Part shown: positions 1-10,607 of the stretch, one piece after another
Position numbering within the stretch: position 1 is the first letter of the stretch
How the letters are laid out: every line of letters starts with the position of its first letter
From: Watersipora subatra
Taxonomy: Eukaryota > Bryozoa > Gymnolaemata > Cheilostomatida > Watersiporidae
Direction: 5' to 3'
NCBI RefSeq assembly: GCF_963576615.1
Contig: NC_088715.1
Location: 59,431,802 to 59,495,801, forward strand
Length of the DNA: 64,000 bases
Notes under the pieces: generated by a model
Database searches by the model: none
Told to the model about the DNA's origin: nothing
The model's input: the letters and a program-made list of their open reading frames with translations, nothing else
Program-made: the position numbers and the translations under genes

Positions 1-1
1 C

Positions 2-1291
2 ATCACCATGATAAGAGGGAAATTAACTGGCAGAGGAAATATCATGCTACCAAATGAAACAAAAATCCATGAACTAGAAGATAATGAAAGCTACAAATAT
101 TTATGAGTTATGGAGGCAGATGACATAAAACAATCTGAAATGAAAGCTAAGATTAAGAAGGAATACATTCACAGGCTTATGAAAGTGCTGAAATCAAAGC
201 TGACTGCTGGAAATCTCATTACTGCTATCAATACATGGACTGTGTCCTTGTACAGATACGGAGCAGGGATTATTCAGTGGACGAAGACTGAGTTACAGCA
301 ACTAGACAGAAGGACGCGGAAACTTATGACAATGCATAAAGGTCTTCATCCAAGATCTGATGTAGATAGAGTATATGCTGAAAGGGACCAAGGAAAAAGA
401 GGATTAATGAGTGTTGAGGAAACTGTGAAATACGAAAGTCACAGTCTGAAAAAGTACACAGAAGGCAGCCCAGTCGAATTTATAAGAACAACAGGTAAGA
501 TCATAAATACCAACAGTGAAGATGGACGACAAGAGTATAGAAATCATCAGAAAACTGAACGAAAGCAAAACTGGCATGATAAACCAATGAACGGACAACA
601 TCTAAAACAGACAGAAGATCAAGCTGCAACGGAAACATGGCAATGGATGAAGAGGGGATGTCTCAAACGAGAGACTGAAAGCCTGATCATTGCTGCCCAA
701 GATCAAGCATTAAGAACTAACTATAGGAAGGCCAAGATAGAAAAGTCAACAAACGATCCGAAATGCAGATTGTGCACGCAGAAAGATGAAACAGTGTCCC
801 ACATAGTCAGCGAATGCAGTAAGATCACACAAACAGAATATAAAAGGCGGCATGACAAAGTGGCAAGTGCAGTGCACTGGAGCATATGTAAGAAACATGA
901 GTTGCCCCACACAGCAAAATGGTACGACCACCGTGCAGAAGCTGTATTGGAGAACGAGAAAGTGAAGCTGCTATGGGACTTCAATGTGCAGACAGACAAG
1001 GTTATTGAAGCTATAAGACCAGACCTGATACTAATAAATAAAGAAACCAAACAGTGTCAGGCCATAGACATAGCAATACCTGGAGACACAAGGGTAGTAC
1101 AGAAGGAAGATGAAAAGATTGGTAAATACAAAGAGCTTGGGTTCGAGATAAACAGACTGTGGAAGGTGAAGACCGAAGTGATACCAATAGTAATTGGCAC
1201 ACTCGGAACAATATCAATGAGGCATGTAGCATACTTGGCGGAGGTGGGAGTGAACATGTCTTTTGAGACTATACAGAAACAGCCATCGTAA
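2..1291 (+). pseudogene. C-terminal part of an RLE-type LINE polyprotein (R2/R4/NeSL-like)
   Basis: This is the 3' part of a non-LTR retrotransposon polyprotein; reverse transcriptase lies beyond the left edge. Counting from the Met at 110, a CCHC zinc motif is at C219, C222, H231 and C236. It is followed by a restriction-like endonuclease signature: Pro-Asp at 304-305 and a second Asp at 320 in the context QAIDIAIPGD. This order (RT, CCHC, PD-D nuclease) defines the R2/R4/Dong/NeSL/Hero group, whose nuclease nicks the target for target-primed reverse transcription. The frame is open upstream from position 2 except for one TGA at 104-106, in ...YKYL*VMEAD..., where a sense codon is expected (TGA could come from GGA). 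The remaining 393 codons are open to TAA. The copy is therefore nearly intact at its 3' end but carries a nonsense codon. Clade assignment within the group is not certain. Confidence 0.85.
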
Positions 1292-1433
1292 AAACAGCTC
1301 ATATTTTGAGGAAGGTCCTCTCTTAGTGGAATTGAGGAAGATATTGGATCCTTTGGCCTTTTGTTAAAAGCCGGACTCAACATGGACTACAACCAGTCAC
1401 CTACCACCACACGACTGTAAAGAAAAACTTTTA

Positions 1434-1590
1434 CAATAATAACAATAATAATAACAATAATGATAAAAAAAGACTGGCTGAACATCTGAGGAAATCAACA
1501 AATACAATAATGATATTAGTAGTAATAGTAATAATGATAATAATAATAATAGTAACAGTAATAATAGTAATAGTAGTAGTAGGTTTTGTA
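1434..1590 (+). repeat. ATA/ATAATG-rich microsatellite tail of the LINE
   Basis: Degenerate (ATA)n, ATAATG and AGTAAT repeats follow about 140 bp of 3' UTR after the LINE stop codon. A short-repeat tail instead of poly(A) is common for R4/Dong-like elements, so this is taken as the element's 3' tail. Confidence 0.6.
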
Positions 1591-2064
1591 GCTTCAATTC
1601 TCATTTTCATTTTTTTGTTATTGTTTGAATGCTACATATTAGAGATAGTGATAAGATAATAATGTTTATATTTTCATAAGAATGGTTTAAGGAGGAAAAT
1701 GTCTGCAAATAGCCTTGTTTGTTTTAAAAAGTTAAATAGTCACTAATGTTCATCTCCAACCGCATTGCTGACTTATGTGTTTGCTTAATTGTAAGTAGGT
1801 CATGTTTATGAAAATTAAGTTAAATATAATTTTATTACAAATTTAAATAAAACTACCGAGTAGAGATAGTTTAGCGCTTGATATAATCTTGTATTGATGA
1901 GAAAGTTTGTTATCTGACAATAAACAAGAAATACCTTACCTAGCATAAATAATATAATATTTCTATTAAAGGTTGAATACTCTATGTTCCCATCTAGTCT
2001 AACGCTTGTATTATATAATGATATAAAAGGGAAAGTTAGTACACTGTAAGCTAATTTTCAGGAG
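1591..2064. other. AT-rich spacer
   Basis: No coding signal, RNA gene or repeat recognised. Confidence 0.5.
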
Positions 2065-2468
2065 CCTTAAAAACGAATTTACACAAATTCAGTACATGTT
2101 ATCAGAAAGTATCGGCATTTTTATATCATTTCTAGCTGTTTTGATGTTTGAGGTGATCTGATTGCCAGGGTGCTTCAAAATTAAAATTGATGAAGTATGC
2201 TAGCGAGAAAAACTCTCAAAAGAATAAGCCGATGTGCTCAAGTTGCAGCGCTCTGTGTTTTTATTCTGTCAGTCTCTTTGCAACTATAGATGTCGTCGTC
2301 ACAACTTCGATTGATCTCAGGGTTGTAACCGCAATTAGATTTTATCGATTTTAATCATGACACATCCTGGCACTCAGATCTTAAACTACAAAGAAAATCG
2401 CAAATGATAAAAAATATCGATACTGTCTGATAAAATCTGCTAAAATTTTGGGCGAGTTCATCTTCAAG
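2065..2468. mobile_element. Foldback MITE family F, copy 1
   Basis: About 404 bp whose two ends are inverted copies of each other for roughly 110 bp. Outer sequence is TTAAAAATGAACTTACACA-like; inner landmarks are ATCAGAAAGTATCGG, GTTTGAGGTGATCTG and CCAGGRTG near the arm ends, present forward on the left and reverse-complemented on the right. The centre contains GCAACTATAGA. No ORF is present. The same structure recurs at 17304, 22084, 50361 and 60783, so this is a dispersed non-autonomous DNA element. Target duplication is not clear, so the superfamily is unassigned. Confidence 0.8.
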
Positions 2469-3508
2469 GGCATGTAATCTTGGTGAAGACTGTGCATTCA
2501 GAGTCATCTCCAGTTTGCCTGGAAGGGTTAATTTGTAAAGCGATAAATTACAGCAAACGAGTGCTTTAGGAAATAGTTCCTTCTAGGTATCTATTTTACT
2601 CACTACTTATATACTCATAGATTGTCCCAGTATTCTGAGATAAGCTGGCCTTAGAAATTATCACACTTTAGAGTGTCATATCAACATAGGTTTGGTTAAC
2701 TCTTCTTTGCCTGCTAACTATTAGAAGCATTTAGAACATGTTAGTACTGAAAGGTGAAGAGAAAAATATGCAAACCGAGGAAGCTACATACACAAACAAA
2801 ATAGTTCTGTTATACAAGTATTTTAATGAGGAAAAATTCACAGCAGGCAGCAAAAGATAAATGATTTTTGTACCTTTATCTTTGCAGTGAATGTTTGTTT
2901 TTATGATCGCACAGAGTGTTGTTATATATCTATGCAGTAATCATTTAAAGATTTTGTTGCATTCACAGCTATTTTAGGAAACGAAGCAACAAAAAAATGT
3001 GACCTACAGTGAATAATGGAACATGTACATTCAACGAAATCTGGTGTTAAATTGTATAAACCTAGAAACATATAGGTAAAACGGTGATGTCAGCGCTGCG
3101 CTGCCAAACTTAATCAATATCTAAGATCTATAAATTAAAAGTTTGATTAACTCAGACTAACTCAGATTAACTCAGACTTTGTATCAAATTACTCAAATGT
3201 CCAGCCAATGAGTGAAATTGAATTTACTGCTCCAAGACTATAATGACTTGTTATGCTTTAAGTATTCCTATAAAAACTCTAAAAGGGCACGCGAGACAAC
3301 ATATTAAAAAAAAGTTCATAGCATCATAGAAAGCTCCGAACATGATAAGCATCTGCATCTTTTTACATGCATCCATAAACCTGATGTTATGCTCTGTCTA
3401 CCATTTTTAGTGATTAGTGACACAAGCTATGCTTACTCTCTTGGTGATCCACGAATAAACTCAGTAAAGTATTTTAGCGTAAAGCGTAGAGTGAAGCGTA
3501 TATAAGTG
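2469..3508. other. AT-rich spacer
   Basis: No gene recognised. A short tandem run of TTAACTCAGA-type units lies at about 3147-3178. Confidence 0.5.
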
Positions 3509-3793
3509 TATAGGTTATAAGGCTATAAAGTTATAAGGTTGTAAGGTTATAAGGTTATAAGGTTATAAGGTTATAAGGCTATAAGGTTATAAGGCTATAA
3601 GGTTATAAGGTTATATGGTTATAAGGCTATAAGGTTATAAGGTTATAAGGTTGTAAGGTTATAAGGTTATAAGGTTATAAGGTTGTAAGGTTATAAGGTT
3701 ATAAGGTTATAAGGTTATAAGATTATAAAGTTATAAGGTAATAAGATTATATGGTTATAAGGTTATAAGGTTATAAGGTTATAAGGTTATAAG
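3509..3793. repeat. 8-bp satellite (GGTTATAA)n
   Basis: About 35 tandem copies of GGTTATAA with scattered variants GGCTATAA, GGTTGTAA and GATTATAA. The array is continuous for about 285 bp and has no coding capacity. Confidence 0.95.
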
Positions 3794-3849
3794 ACAAGTG
3801 TTGGTTATCGCAGCCTTGAATCAGTAGAATATTCATGAAGAGCTAAGAC

Positions 3850-4480
3850 TAGGGATGGCCAAATAATTTTGGCCATGATCCACTATAGCCAAATCTGACA
3901 AATTAAAAATCCACAACAGACTGAAGATATGCTTTTTTTGTACCAAACAAAACCATGCAACTATTTGGGTATATCTTAAAACAAGGCGACAAATATAATT
4001 TAAAAAAAAACTTAGTAATATACATAATTTGACTGAAAGTCAGTGAATGAATGTCCTGGAATAAATATGTCTGATATCAGTGAGAAAAATGATGTGTGGG
4101 CTTTGACCTCACAATACTATCAAAACGCGGTTTCCTGCTACTTACATCAACTCTTACAAGTTCTTGAAGGTGAGGGTCTGTAAATCGTGTTCTATGATGG
4201 TTTTTCACAAAATCTATTGCTGAAAACAATGACTCACATTGGTAAGTTTAGGCAAAGCAAGTAAGTAGTCTTCCAGCTAGCTTAGTAGTTATTGGGTGCT
4301 TTTCCAAGCTTACAGGTGATGACCAAATAAATGACCAGAAAGATTTACGAACATTTTTTTAAAACTAAATTGTTAAAATCAATGCTTCAAAATAATTTTT
4401 CGACAGCAGACTTAAAAGATCCACCAAAAAGGCTAGAAAGATCCGGGTCCAGATCTCAATTTGCCATTTGGCCCTAGCTG
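3850..4480 (-). mobile_element. Degenerate hAT transposon remnant with transposase C-terminus
   Basis: On the - strand this begins CAGCTAGGGCCAAATGGC and ends with GGCCAAAATTATTTGGCC, matching end for end the element at 44249-44782 in the opposite orientation. Between about 4250 and 4080 the - strand reads FSAIDFVKNHHRTRFTDPHL followed by QELVRV. That is the FS..K...R.R..D.HL pattern of the hAT transposase C-terminal dimerisation region in the GTF2IRD2/ZBED-like branch. A stop follows shortly after. The flanks GCTAAGAC and GCTTGGGC could be a decayed 8-bp target duplication. The copy is clearly dead. Confidence 0.7.
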
Positions 4481-5736
4481 GCTTGGGCCATTGCCTTGAA
4501 TGATGCCATATTCACCCGACCTTATTAATTCTCAATGATCTCTACTTGACTTAGTTATCAAGTACACTTATAAAGTCAAAAGCTACTGTAATGCTCATTG
4601 AATTATGGAAAGTATTTGTATCAACTCATCTGTTCCCTCAGCTGCCTAAACTCTTCCAGATAGAATCTGACGTGATTTTTGATGTGAGCTCGACTCAGAC
4701 ACCTCAGTTATATCTATTTATTGCACACAGCACAACTACAATCCTTTAAGTAGGTCTTTGAACAACAGCTTAGATCAGTACCGGATGTGCATGCCATTCT
4801 ATGAGGAAAATTTTGTTTGTCATTTAAACAGAGGGGATGCGTGAATTCATATCTGCGTTACTTAATTCAAAGCTGTTTAAGTTTTTGCCCATTTTCAAAG
4901 CATTGACGTGAGATATGAGTAATACCTTTCTTTTGCCTTAATTTTCTCACTATAAAACATTTTAACCCATGTTATCTAATGTGTCATAAATTAGGATGAG
5001 TATTGACATGCAGTACATACTAGGTGGAATAGCTTGATGTTAGAGGATGGAAACCGCCTGTCAAACAACGCACCTGGTAGCAATCATTACTGCATTAGGA
5101 GAGTATAGAATTATGAAGTATAGAGCGGATATATACTCCTGAAAACTGAGCGTTGTGGGAGGGATAAAAAACATTTACCATTCTAACTTTTAAATGAAGG
5201 TGCTTGTTTATTTTTGGGTGTGTTTGCCCAATGCATAATTCAAATATTTAAAGGCACGAGGCACAGCTAACAAAGGTCGTTAAAAACATTTGTAACTTCT
5301 TATGTTACACGGTTGTTCAAGAGTTAAAACAGCTTATAAACAGTGGCAGGTAATGTAGTTGACATTGGCTAAGTTTCTTTGCTAGTCTGAATCTTTACTA
5401 TATTAAGAGCCATGTTGGTGAATAATACAATCATGTCTCGCACATCATGATCTTCAAATGTTCAAGCATTCAACCATATGACAAGGTGGCCACATTGCGT
5501 AGCGTGCTTAAATAAGAGTCACTATTACACAATATTGCAAGTAAGCTGCGGGAACTAGGGTTTCTGAGTTCAAATCCATTACAAAGTGGTTTTTTCATTA
5601 CTAAAAGTTTATCCTTATAATTGGACATAAGGACGACAAACGATAAACTCTGAGATTGATACAGATGAAAAAATGGAAGACAAGATGGCTGCCAGTGAGT
5701 GTCACCATCAGGTGTATATACATACACATGTATATA
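4481..5736. other. AT-rich spacer
   Basis: No coding region or known repeat recognised. Confidence 0.45.
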
Positions 5737-6542
5737 CAGTAGATGCTCCTACATCGTAAGTAATCCATTCCAGGAACAATTGCGTTATAGGGAATTTACA
5801 TTATAAAAACAATAAAATACATGTAAGTTGCCTAATCCATTTCAAGATCTTTTTGAGCCCATCTCTTTGGCCATGCAAAAAAGAAAAAATTGTAAGTTGT
5901 ATCGTAACTGCAGCATTATTGGTTTGCATCAACAACTTTTCTCCTTTTTCTGATCAATCTTACAGGTTTTATAGACCGTGGGTGCATTAATTTTTACAAT
6001 AAGTTGATGAGGAGCGCACACCTTTGACGTTCATTTACAACAATTTGTTTATTTTTTTAAACAGCAAAGTATATTCTGCAAAGTAAAACTAATAACAAAT
6101 ATTTTATACATCTACAACAAAGCAAAACAACAAAATATTTTTACTATACAAAGCTGTACTACCTGTTCATTGACTATCTGTATCCATCGGTCAAGGTTAG
6201 AATAAAAGAGAACTTTTGAAGATGATCCAACTCATAACACTCAGATTGGTAGACTGGCGCTGTAGCATCGGCACCAATCAATCGCCTTTGTATTTATGAA
6301 CTATTGCGCAGCAGTCGTTGTCTGTTCTTTCGTCATCTATGACGAACTATCATGATGAACTAGAATGTCGCAAAAGCTGTATATATAATATATATAGCTT
6401 TATACGCATGTCGTTTTTTTTTTCGTAAGTGCGGCGAGATGGAGTAACATTCACATTAAAATTTCAACAAAATTTCACATAAATGTTTTACATTATCAGG
6501 AATTTACGTTATAGGAGGTATACGTTATAGGAGCGTCTACTG
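5737..6542. mobile_element. Non-autonomous mariner-like element
   Basis: The left end CAGTAGATGCTCCTA and the right end GGAGCGTCTACTG are inverted copies. Near each end GTTATAGG.. and AATTTAC blocks repeat in inverted order. The left flank is TA, the right flank TGTA, so a TA duplication is likely but imperfect. About 806 bp long with no transposase ORF. The CAGTAGA.. terminus and TA flank suggest Tc1/mariner. Confidence 0.65.
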
Positions 6543-6670
6543 TGTATACAGTCTCTATATATATACAGGTTGTTTATATATACATGTATATATACATTTA
6601 TATATATACTTGTGTATATATACTTGTATATATACATTTATATATATACTTGTGTATATATACATTTGCA
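6543..6670. repeat. TATA/TATG-rich microsatellite
   Basis: Imperfect TATATATACTTG and TATATATACATT units fill the space between the mariner-like element and the start of the gypsy fragment. The retroelement was truncated against this tract. Confidence 0.8.
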
Positions 6671-6698
6671 ACTTTATACATAACTATTGCAATCCCAG

Positions 6699-8997
6699 GT
6701 CTGCTACCTGGGCCACATAGTAAGCCAGGACGGAGTCTCTACAGACCCCGACAAAGTAAAAGCAGTCACGGAATGGTCGAGCCCGCACAGAGTGAAAGAA
6801 CTCCAAGGATTCCTCAGGATGGTCGCCTACTACCGATGATATATTCCGGAGTTCGCCATTATAGTGCATCCCTTGCACAGACTGATTGCAAAAGGAGAGC
6901 CCTGGAGATGGATGGAAGGGGAACAGATCGCTTTCGACACACTGAAGGATAGTATCAGCACCGCCCCGATCTTGGGCTACCCGGATCCCCGGAGACAGTA
7001 CATCCTGGACACAGACGCCAGTGGATGTGGAGTGGGGGCCGTGCTGTTCCAAGTACAGGAGGACTGCGAGAGAGTCATTGCCTACTACAGCAAGACCCTC
7101 ACCCCCTCGGAACGCAATTACTGCGTCATTCGAAGGGAGCTGCTTGGGGTGGTAAAGGCAGTGAAGCACTTTTGGCCGTATTTGTAGGGCCAGGAGTTCC
7201 TCCTACGGGCGGACCATGCGTCACTTCGGTAGCTATGCAGGAGGAGGAAATCCTCGAACCAGGTAGCCCGGTGGCTAGAAATCCTGGCTGAGTTCCGCTA
7301 CATCCTGGAGCATTCGTCAGGGACTCGCCATGGGAACGCAGATGGGTTGAGCAGGCAAACCTGCGAGGACTGCCGGCAATGCATGAGCATTGAGCAGAGG
7401 GATGGGGGCCTCTCACGGAAGGAGTTGGCAAGGGAACAAGGGCCGTTAGCCGCGTGGGTACCGACCAGTTGCCTAGATGGGACTCCCGCACCATTGCCCA
7501 GGGTGAGATCGACCCTGGGCAACGTCGCATACCCCGGAGGGTTGGCCGGCAACTCACACGGGACTCCTGCCCCAACAGTGGTGGAATTGAACCTGGGTGC
7601 CAGAGGTTCCTCCGAGGGGCTACCGGCCACACCAGGGATAACAGGACCAAAGGGCGAGCTGGCAAAGATACAGGCCACCGGACAAGGACCCGTGGCCATC
7701 ATGTATCGTGCCATTGCCACAGGAGAAAAGGTGCCAGCGGAACACCTGGAAGTCGGGAGCAGAGAGCTGGATATGCTGCCTCACATGCGAGGCTCTCTGT
7801 GCATACAACAGGATGGCGGGCTGGAAGTACGCGTGGCCCAACAGGGCTACGCCAGATGGTGCGCCATCTGCCTCCCGGCCATGCGGAAAACCACGGTGTG
7901 GCAAACACACGCCCTGGCTTACTCTGGGGTAGGAAGAACGATAAGCCGCCTCCAGTTGACTTGTTACTGGCCCGGACTGACGACCACAGTCAGACGTCTC
8001 ATCAAGAGTTGTGAGGTGTGCCAGGCCGCAAAGCATGGAGAGACAAAGGCGGCCGGAGGGAAAAGAAGGCTCTACGCTGGAGGACCCTGTTGGAAAGTGG
8101 CCGTGGACTTGGTGGGGCCATTTCTGGTCACGCCTAGGAGGAACAAGTGGGTGCTGGTCCTCACTGACCACTTAACTCGATGGCAGGACGCACTGGCACT
8201 ACCTGACGCTACGGCCCCGGTGGTCGCAAACGCACTGGATGAGCGGGTCTTCTGCTACCTGGGGTTACCCGAGCAGATTCACATGAACCAGAGAGCGCAG
8301 TTTGAGAGGCAACTGATGGCCGAACTATGCCAACTCTGGAATGTGGGGAATACCCATACGACTCCTTATCACCCACAGGCCAATGGAATCATTGAACGAA
8401 CAATTGGGGACTCGGGGACTCCTTGAGGGCACTACTTTTGACCCGAGAACAGGACGAGGTGGACCTGCTGCTTCCCCAGCTGATGAGGGAATAACGAAGC
8501 ACCCCCACTCCGCAACCGGAGAGACAGCCAACATGTTGATGTTAGGACGGGAGCTGAGGTTGCCAGACCATCTGGAAAGCCACTCACCACCGACCGATTT
8601 CTTTCTTGCCCACGAGCACGCCCTTAAGGTGCAGGGGAGGCTGCAGATGGTGCATGAAGCGCTACAACAAAGTCAGATGGAGGTGAGACAGGAGGACCGG
8701 GAGGAGCCACCGCTGTACGCCCCAGGCGACTGGGTATGGCTCACAAATAAACACCGGAGACGGGGAAAAAATCCCAAGCCGCAGGCAAAGTTTGTGGGAC
8801 CATACCAGGTCCTGAAGGCCTGGGAGAACCACACATATCTGGTGGAACAACAGGGCCAGTCTTCCATTCAGAGCGACAGAAGGCTGAAACCTTATCATGC
8901 TTGCCCAGAAAGGTTGGGGCAAGCCCCGGCCACCCTGGAGCCAAGGAGGGGTCCTAACATGAAAGGAGCTCGACCCAGCAGACCGGAGAGGAGGTAG
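6699..8997 (+). pseudogene. Broken gypsy pol: RT end, RNase H, integrase
   Basis: The RT end reads YLGHIVSQDGVSTDPDKV then LQGFLRMVAYYR followed by a TGA near 6838. RNase H follows with DTDAS, the Glu of RREL and the Asp of LRADHASL; a TAG at 7185 interrupts it, and at least one frameshift lies before FRYILEHSSGTRHGNADGLS. Integrase starts about 7860. Its HHCC finger has Tyr where the second His is expected (ALAYSGVGRT) and retains CEVC. In the core the first Asp is in VAVDLVGPF; the second is Asn (IHMNQRAQF), so the catalytic triad is damaged. The Glu is in NGIIERT. A frameshift near 8405 moves the reading to the frame ending at 8997, which holds PHSATGETANMLMLGRELRL and a GDWVWL C-terminal domain. 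No chromodomain is visible. Confidence 0.9.
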
Positions 8998-9027
8998 GAG
9001 GAATTTAGAATAGACCCTGCACCCATA

Positions 9028-9760
9028 ATGATACTTCCCAGCTGGAGAAAGTTGCTACTAGAAGCTGCAGAAAAACGAGGGCAGGAGATAACTCCGGGAG
9101 AAAATCCGGCCGGACCGGAGGAAGGAGAAAGCCAAAGACGCCCTCCGAGTTCCGAGGAAAGCAATCCGGCTACACGGGAAAAAGTTCCGGAAGAACCTGA
9201 AGCGAACCCGGTGGAGACCGAAGAGACCACAACACCAGATCTCATCAACCCCGCAATCCAGTGAACTCCGGTCCAGCACAATCCGAGGCTGGCCCAGACC
9301 ACCAGGAAGCCGGAACGGTACGGAGATGGGGTATGCTACTCCATAGAATTGCCGGAAAACGGTCCGGAGGTCGAACAGGAAAGCAGCAAAATGGTCCTCA
9401 CGGACGCGACCAAAGCTTTTCTTGTAAAACACTTGTTTTCTCTAGACAACATTAGAGCACTCGAGAAGAAGGACAGAGAAGGTAACACCTCGCTACAGGA
9501 TTTATTGAATTCGGTCACAACTAGCTTGAAAGAAGCTGAGGAAGCACTGGGTGCACCGGAGCCGGTAGGTGTGGCAGCACCCAAGGGAGATCAGGAGTGG
9601 GAGGAGGCGACTGCTGAGCTGCACGAACTGCCCCGGAGAAGCTGTCTTTGAAGCAGATGACGAGGACCTGGACAGAACGCTGACAGGTGAGGAGGAGGTC
9701 TGCCGAGTGGCTACCATGAGCTCTCTCCCAAGGTCTAGATTGGAGACCGTGGTCACCAAT
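9028..9760 (+). pseudogene. Short Glu/Pro-rich ORFs between integrase and LTR
   Basis: Three overlapping open stretches (9028-9264, 9349-9651, 9569-9868) in different frames encode acidic, Pro/Glu-rich sequence such as PSSEESNPATREK and SLKEAEEALGAPEPVG. They probably derive from one reading frame of the element broken by frameshifts. I recognise no domain, and nothing looks like an envelope protein (no signal peptide or membrane segment). They could be the pol C-terminal extension or a separate accessory ORF. Confidence 0.4.
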
Positions 9761-9771
9761 GGAGGGGGGAG
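9761..9771 (+). promoter_or_regulatory. Polypurine tract of the gypsy element
   Basis: GGAGGGGGGAG lies immediately upstream of TGTTGCAGAATG, the usual arrangement of a plus-strand primer before the 3' LTR. Confidence 0.8.
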
Positions 9772-10455
9772 TGTTGCAGAATGTGATCCACTGAGAGCTG
9801 AGCCTAGGGCTGAGCTAAGCCGAGCCGGGCTGTGCTCAGTCAGGCAGGATAACGAGGTCAGAGTTTAGCCAAGTCAAGCCAAAGCCAAGCCAAGCCAGAT
9901 TTATGCCGAGTCAAGATCGAGCCGAGCCGCGAAATTTTTTTCCCAAACAGGTTAACATACGGCAGTAAAATTTTGGCTCTTATTTGGTTTTAGTAATTGA
10001 GTTTTAGTAATCAAAACCTACATCATTACATTAAAAATCAATAGTTATAACTAGAAAAGAACACAAAATTCCAAAATTCTATTCAAAATGGTTTAAATTA
10101 ATGAGTTTTAAGCGAGCGCCTCTTACATTTTAACAGCAGTTTTTGAATGATAACATAATTTTTACTACATCATTTAGAATTTTGGGTTCCTTTCTAATTA
10201 TAACTATTGATTTTTAATGTAATGATGTAGGTTTTGATTACTAAAACGCTATTACTAAAAGCAATCAGGAGCCAAAATTTTACTGCCGTATGTAAACCTG
10301 TTTGGGAAAAAAAATTTCGCAGCCGGGCCGTGCCTGGTCCAGCCAAGTAGAACGGAGGCGGAACTTACTAGCTAAATAAGCTCGAACATTTGTGTAGAAG
10401 AGCAGAGCTGTTCTGGGCCAGTTCATTGCCTGTTACTTGAGCATTCTTGTACAAC
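9772..10455 (+). repeat. 3' LTR of the gypsy element, interrupted
   Basis: Starts TGTTGCAGAATGTG directly after the polypurine tract. The left half is rich in AGCCGAGCC/AGCCAAGCC short repeats. A 392-bp palindromic MITE splits it at 9929-10320. The right boundary is near TTCTTGTACA (10453); with the 5' LTR missing it cannot be set exactly. Confidence 0.65.
9929..10320. mobile_element. Near-perfect palindromic MITE inside the LTR
   Basis: Begins GCGAAATTTTTTTCCCAAAC and ends with its inverted copy. The arms match for well over 100 bp (CGGCAGTAAAATTTTGG, AACCTACATCATTACATT and TCAATAGTTATAACTAGAAA all recur inverted). Flanked by AGCC on both sides (9925-9928 and 10321-10324), a possible 4-bp target duplication, although the LTR here is itself AGCC-rich. 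No ORF. Confidence 0.85.
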
Positions 10456-10541
10456 TTATGAACTAAGCAGAAAATATATGTATAAACTCATGCACCGAGT
10501 CTTGTACTAGTAGAGGAAAGTGAAGGTTGCACAAAATCTTT

Positions 10542-10542
<1 letters not shown>

Positions 10543-10602
<60 letters not shown>
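10543..10602. repeat. (TA)n microsatellite
   Basis: About 60 bp of uninterrupted TA dinucleotides. Confidence 0.97.

Positions 10603-10607
<5 letters not shown>

Larger units (their letters stand above)
6690..10455 (+). mobile_element. 5'-truncated Ty3/gypsy LTR retrotransposon
   Basis: A GC-rich block in an AT-rich window. It contains, in order, the end of reverse transcriptase, RNase H, integrase, a short downstream ORF region, a polypurine tract and a 3' LTR. Gag, protease, most of RT and the 5' LTR are absent; the left border abuts a TA-rich microsatellite. The base composition contrast suggests a fairly recent insertion or a composition-biased element. Confidence 0.9.

Noticed and set aside
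1397-1597. 66-codon poly-Leu ORF on the - strand
   Set aside because: Antisense reading of the LINE's ATA-rich tail.
3509-3793. Interstitial telomere repeat
   Set aside because: The unit is GGTTATAA, not TTAGGG or a known variant.
6542-6952. 136-codon ORF starting in TA repeats
   Set aside because: Wrong frame over the RT end; the real frame reads YLGHIVSQDG.
7126-8171. Long - strand ORFs across the gypsy element
   Set aside because: Shadows of the GC-rich pol coding region; the + strand shows RNase H and integrase motifs.
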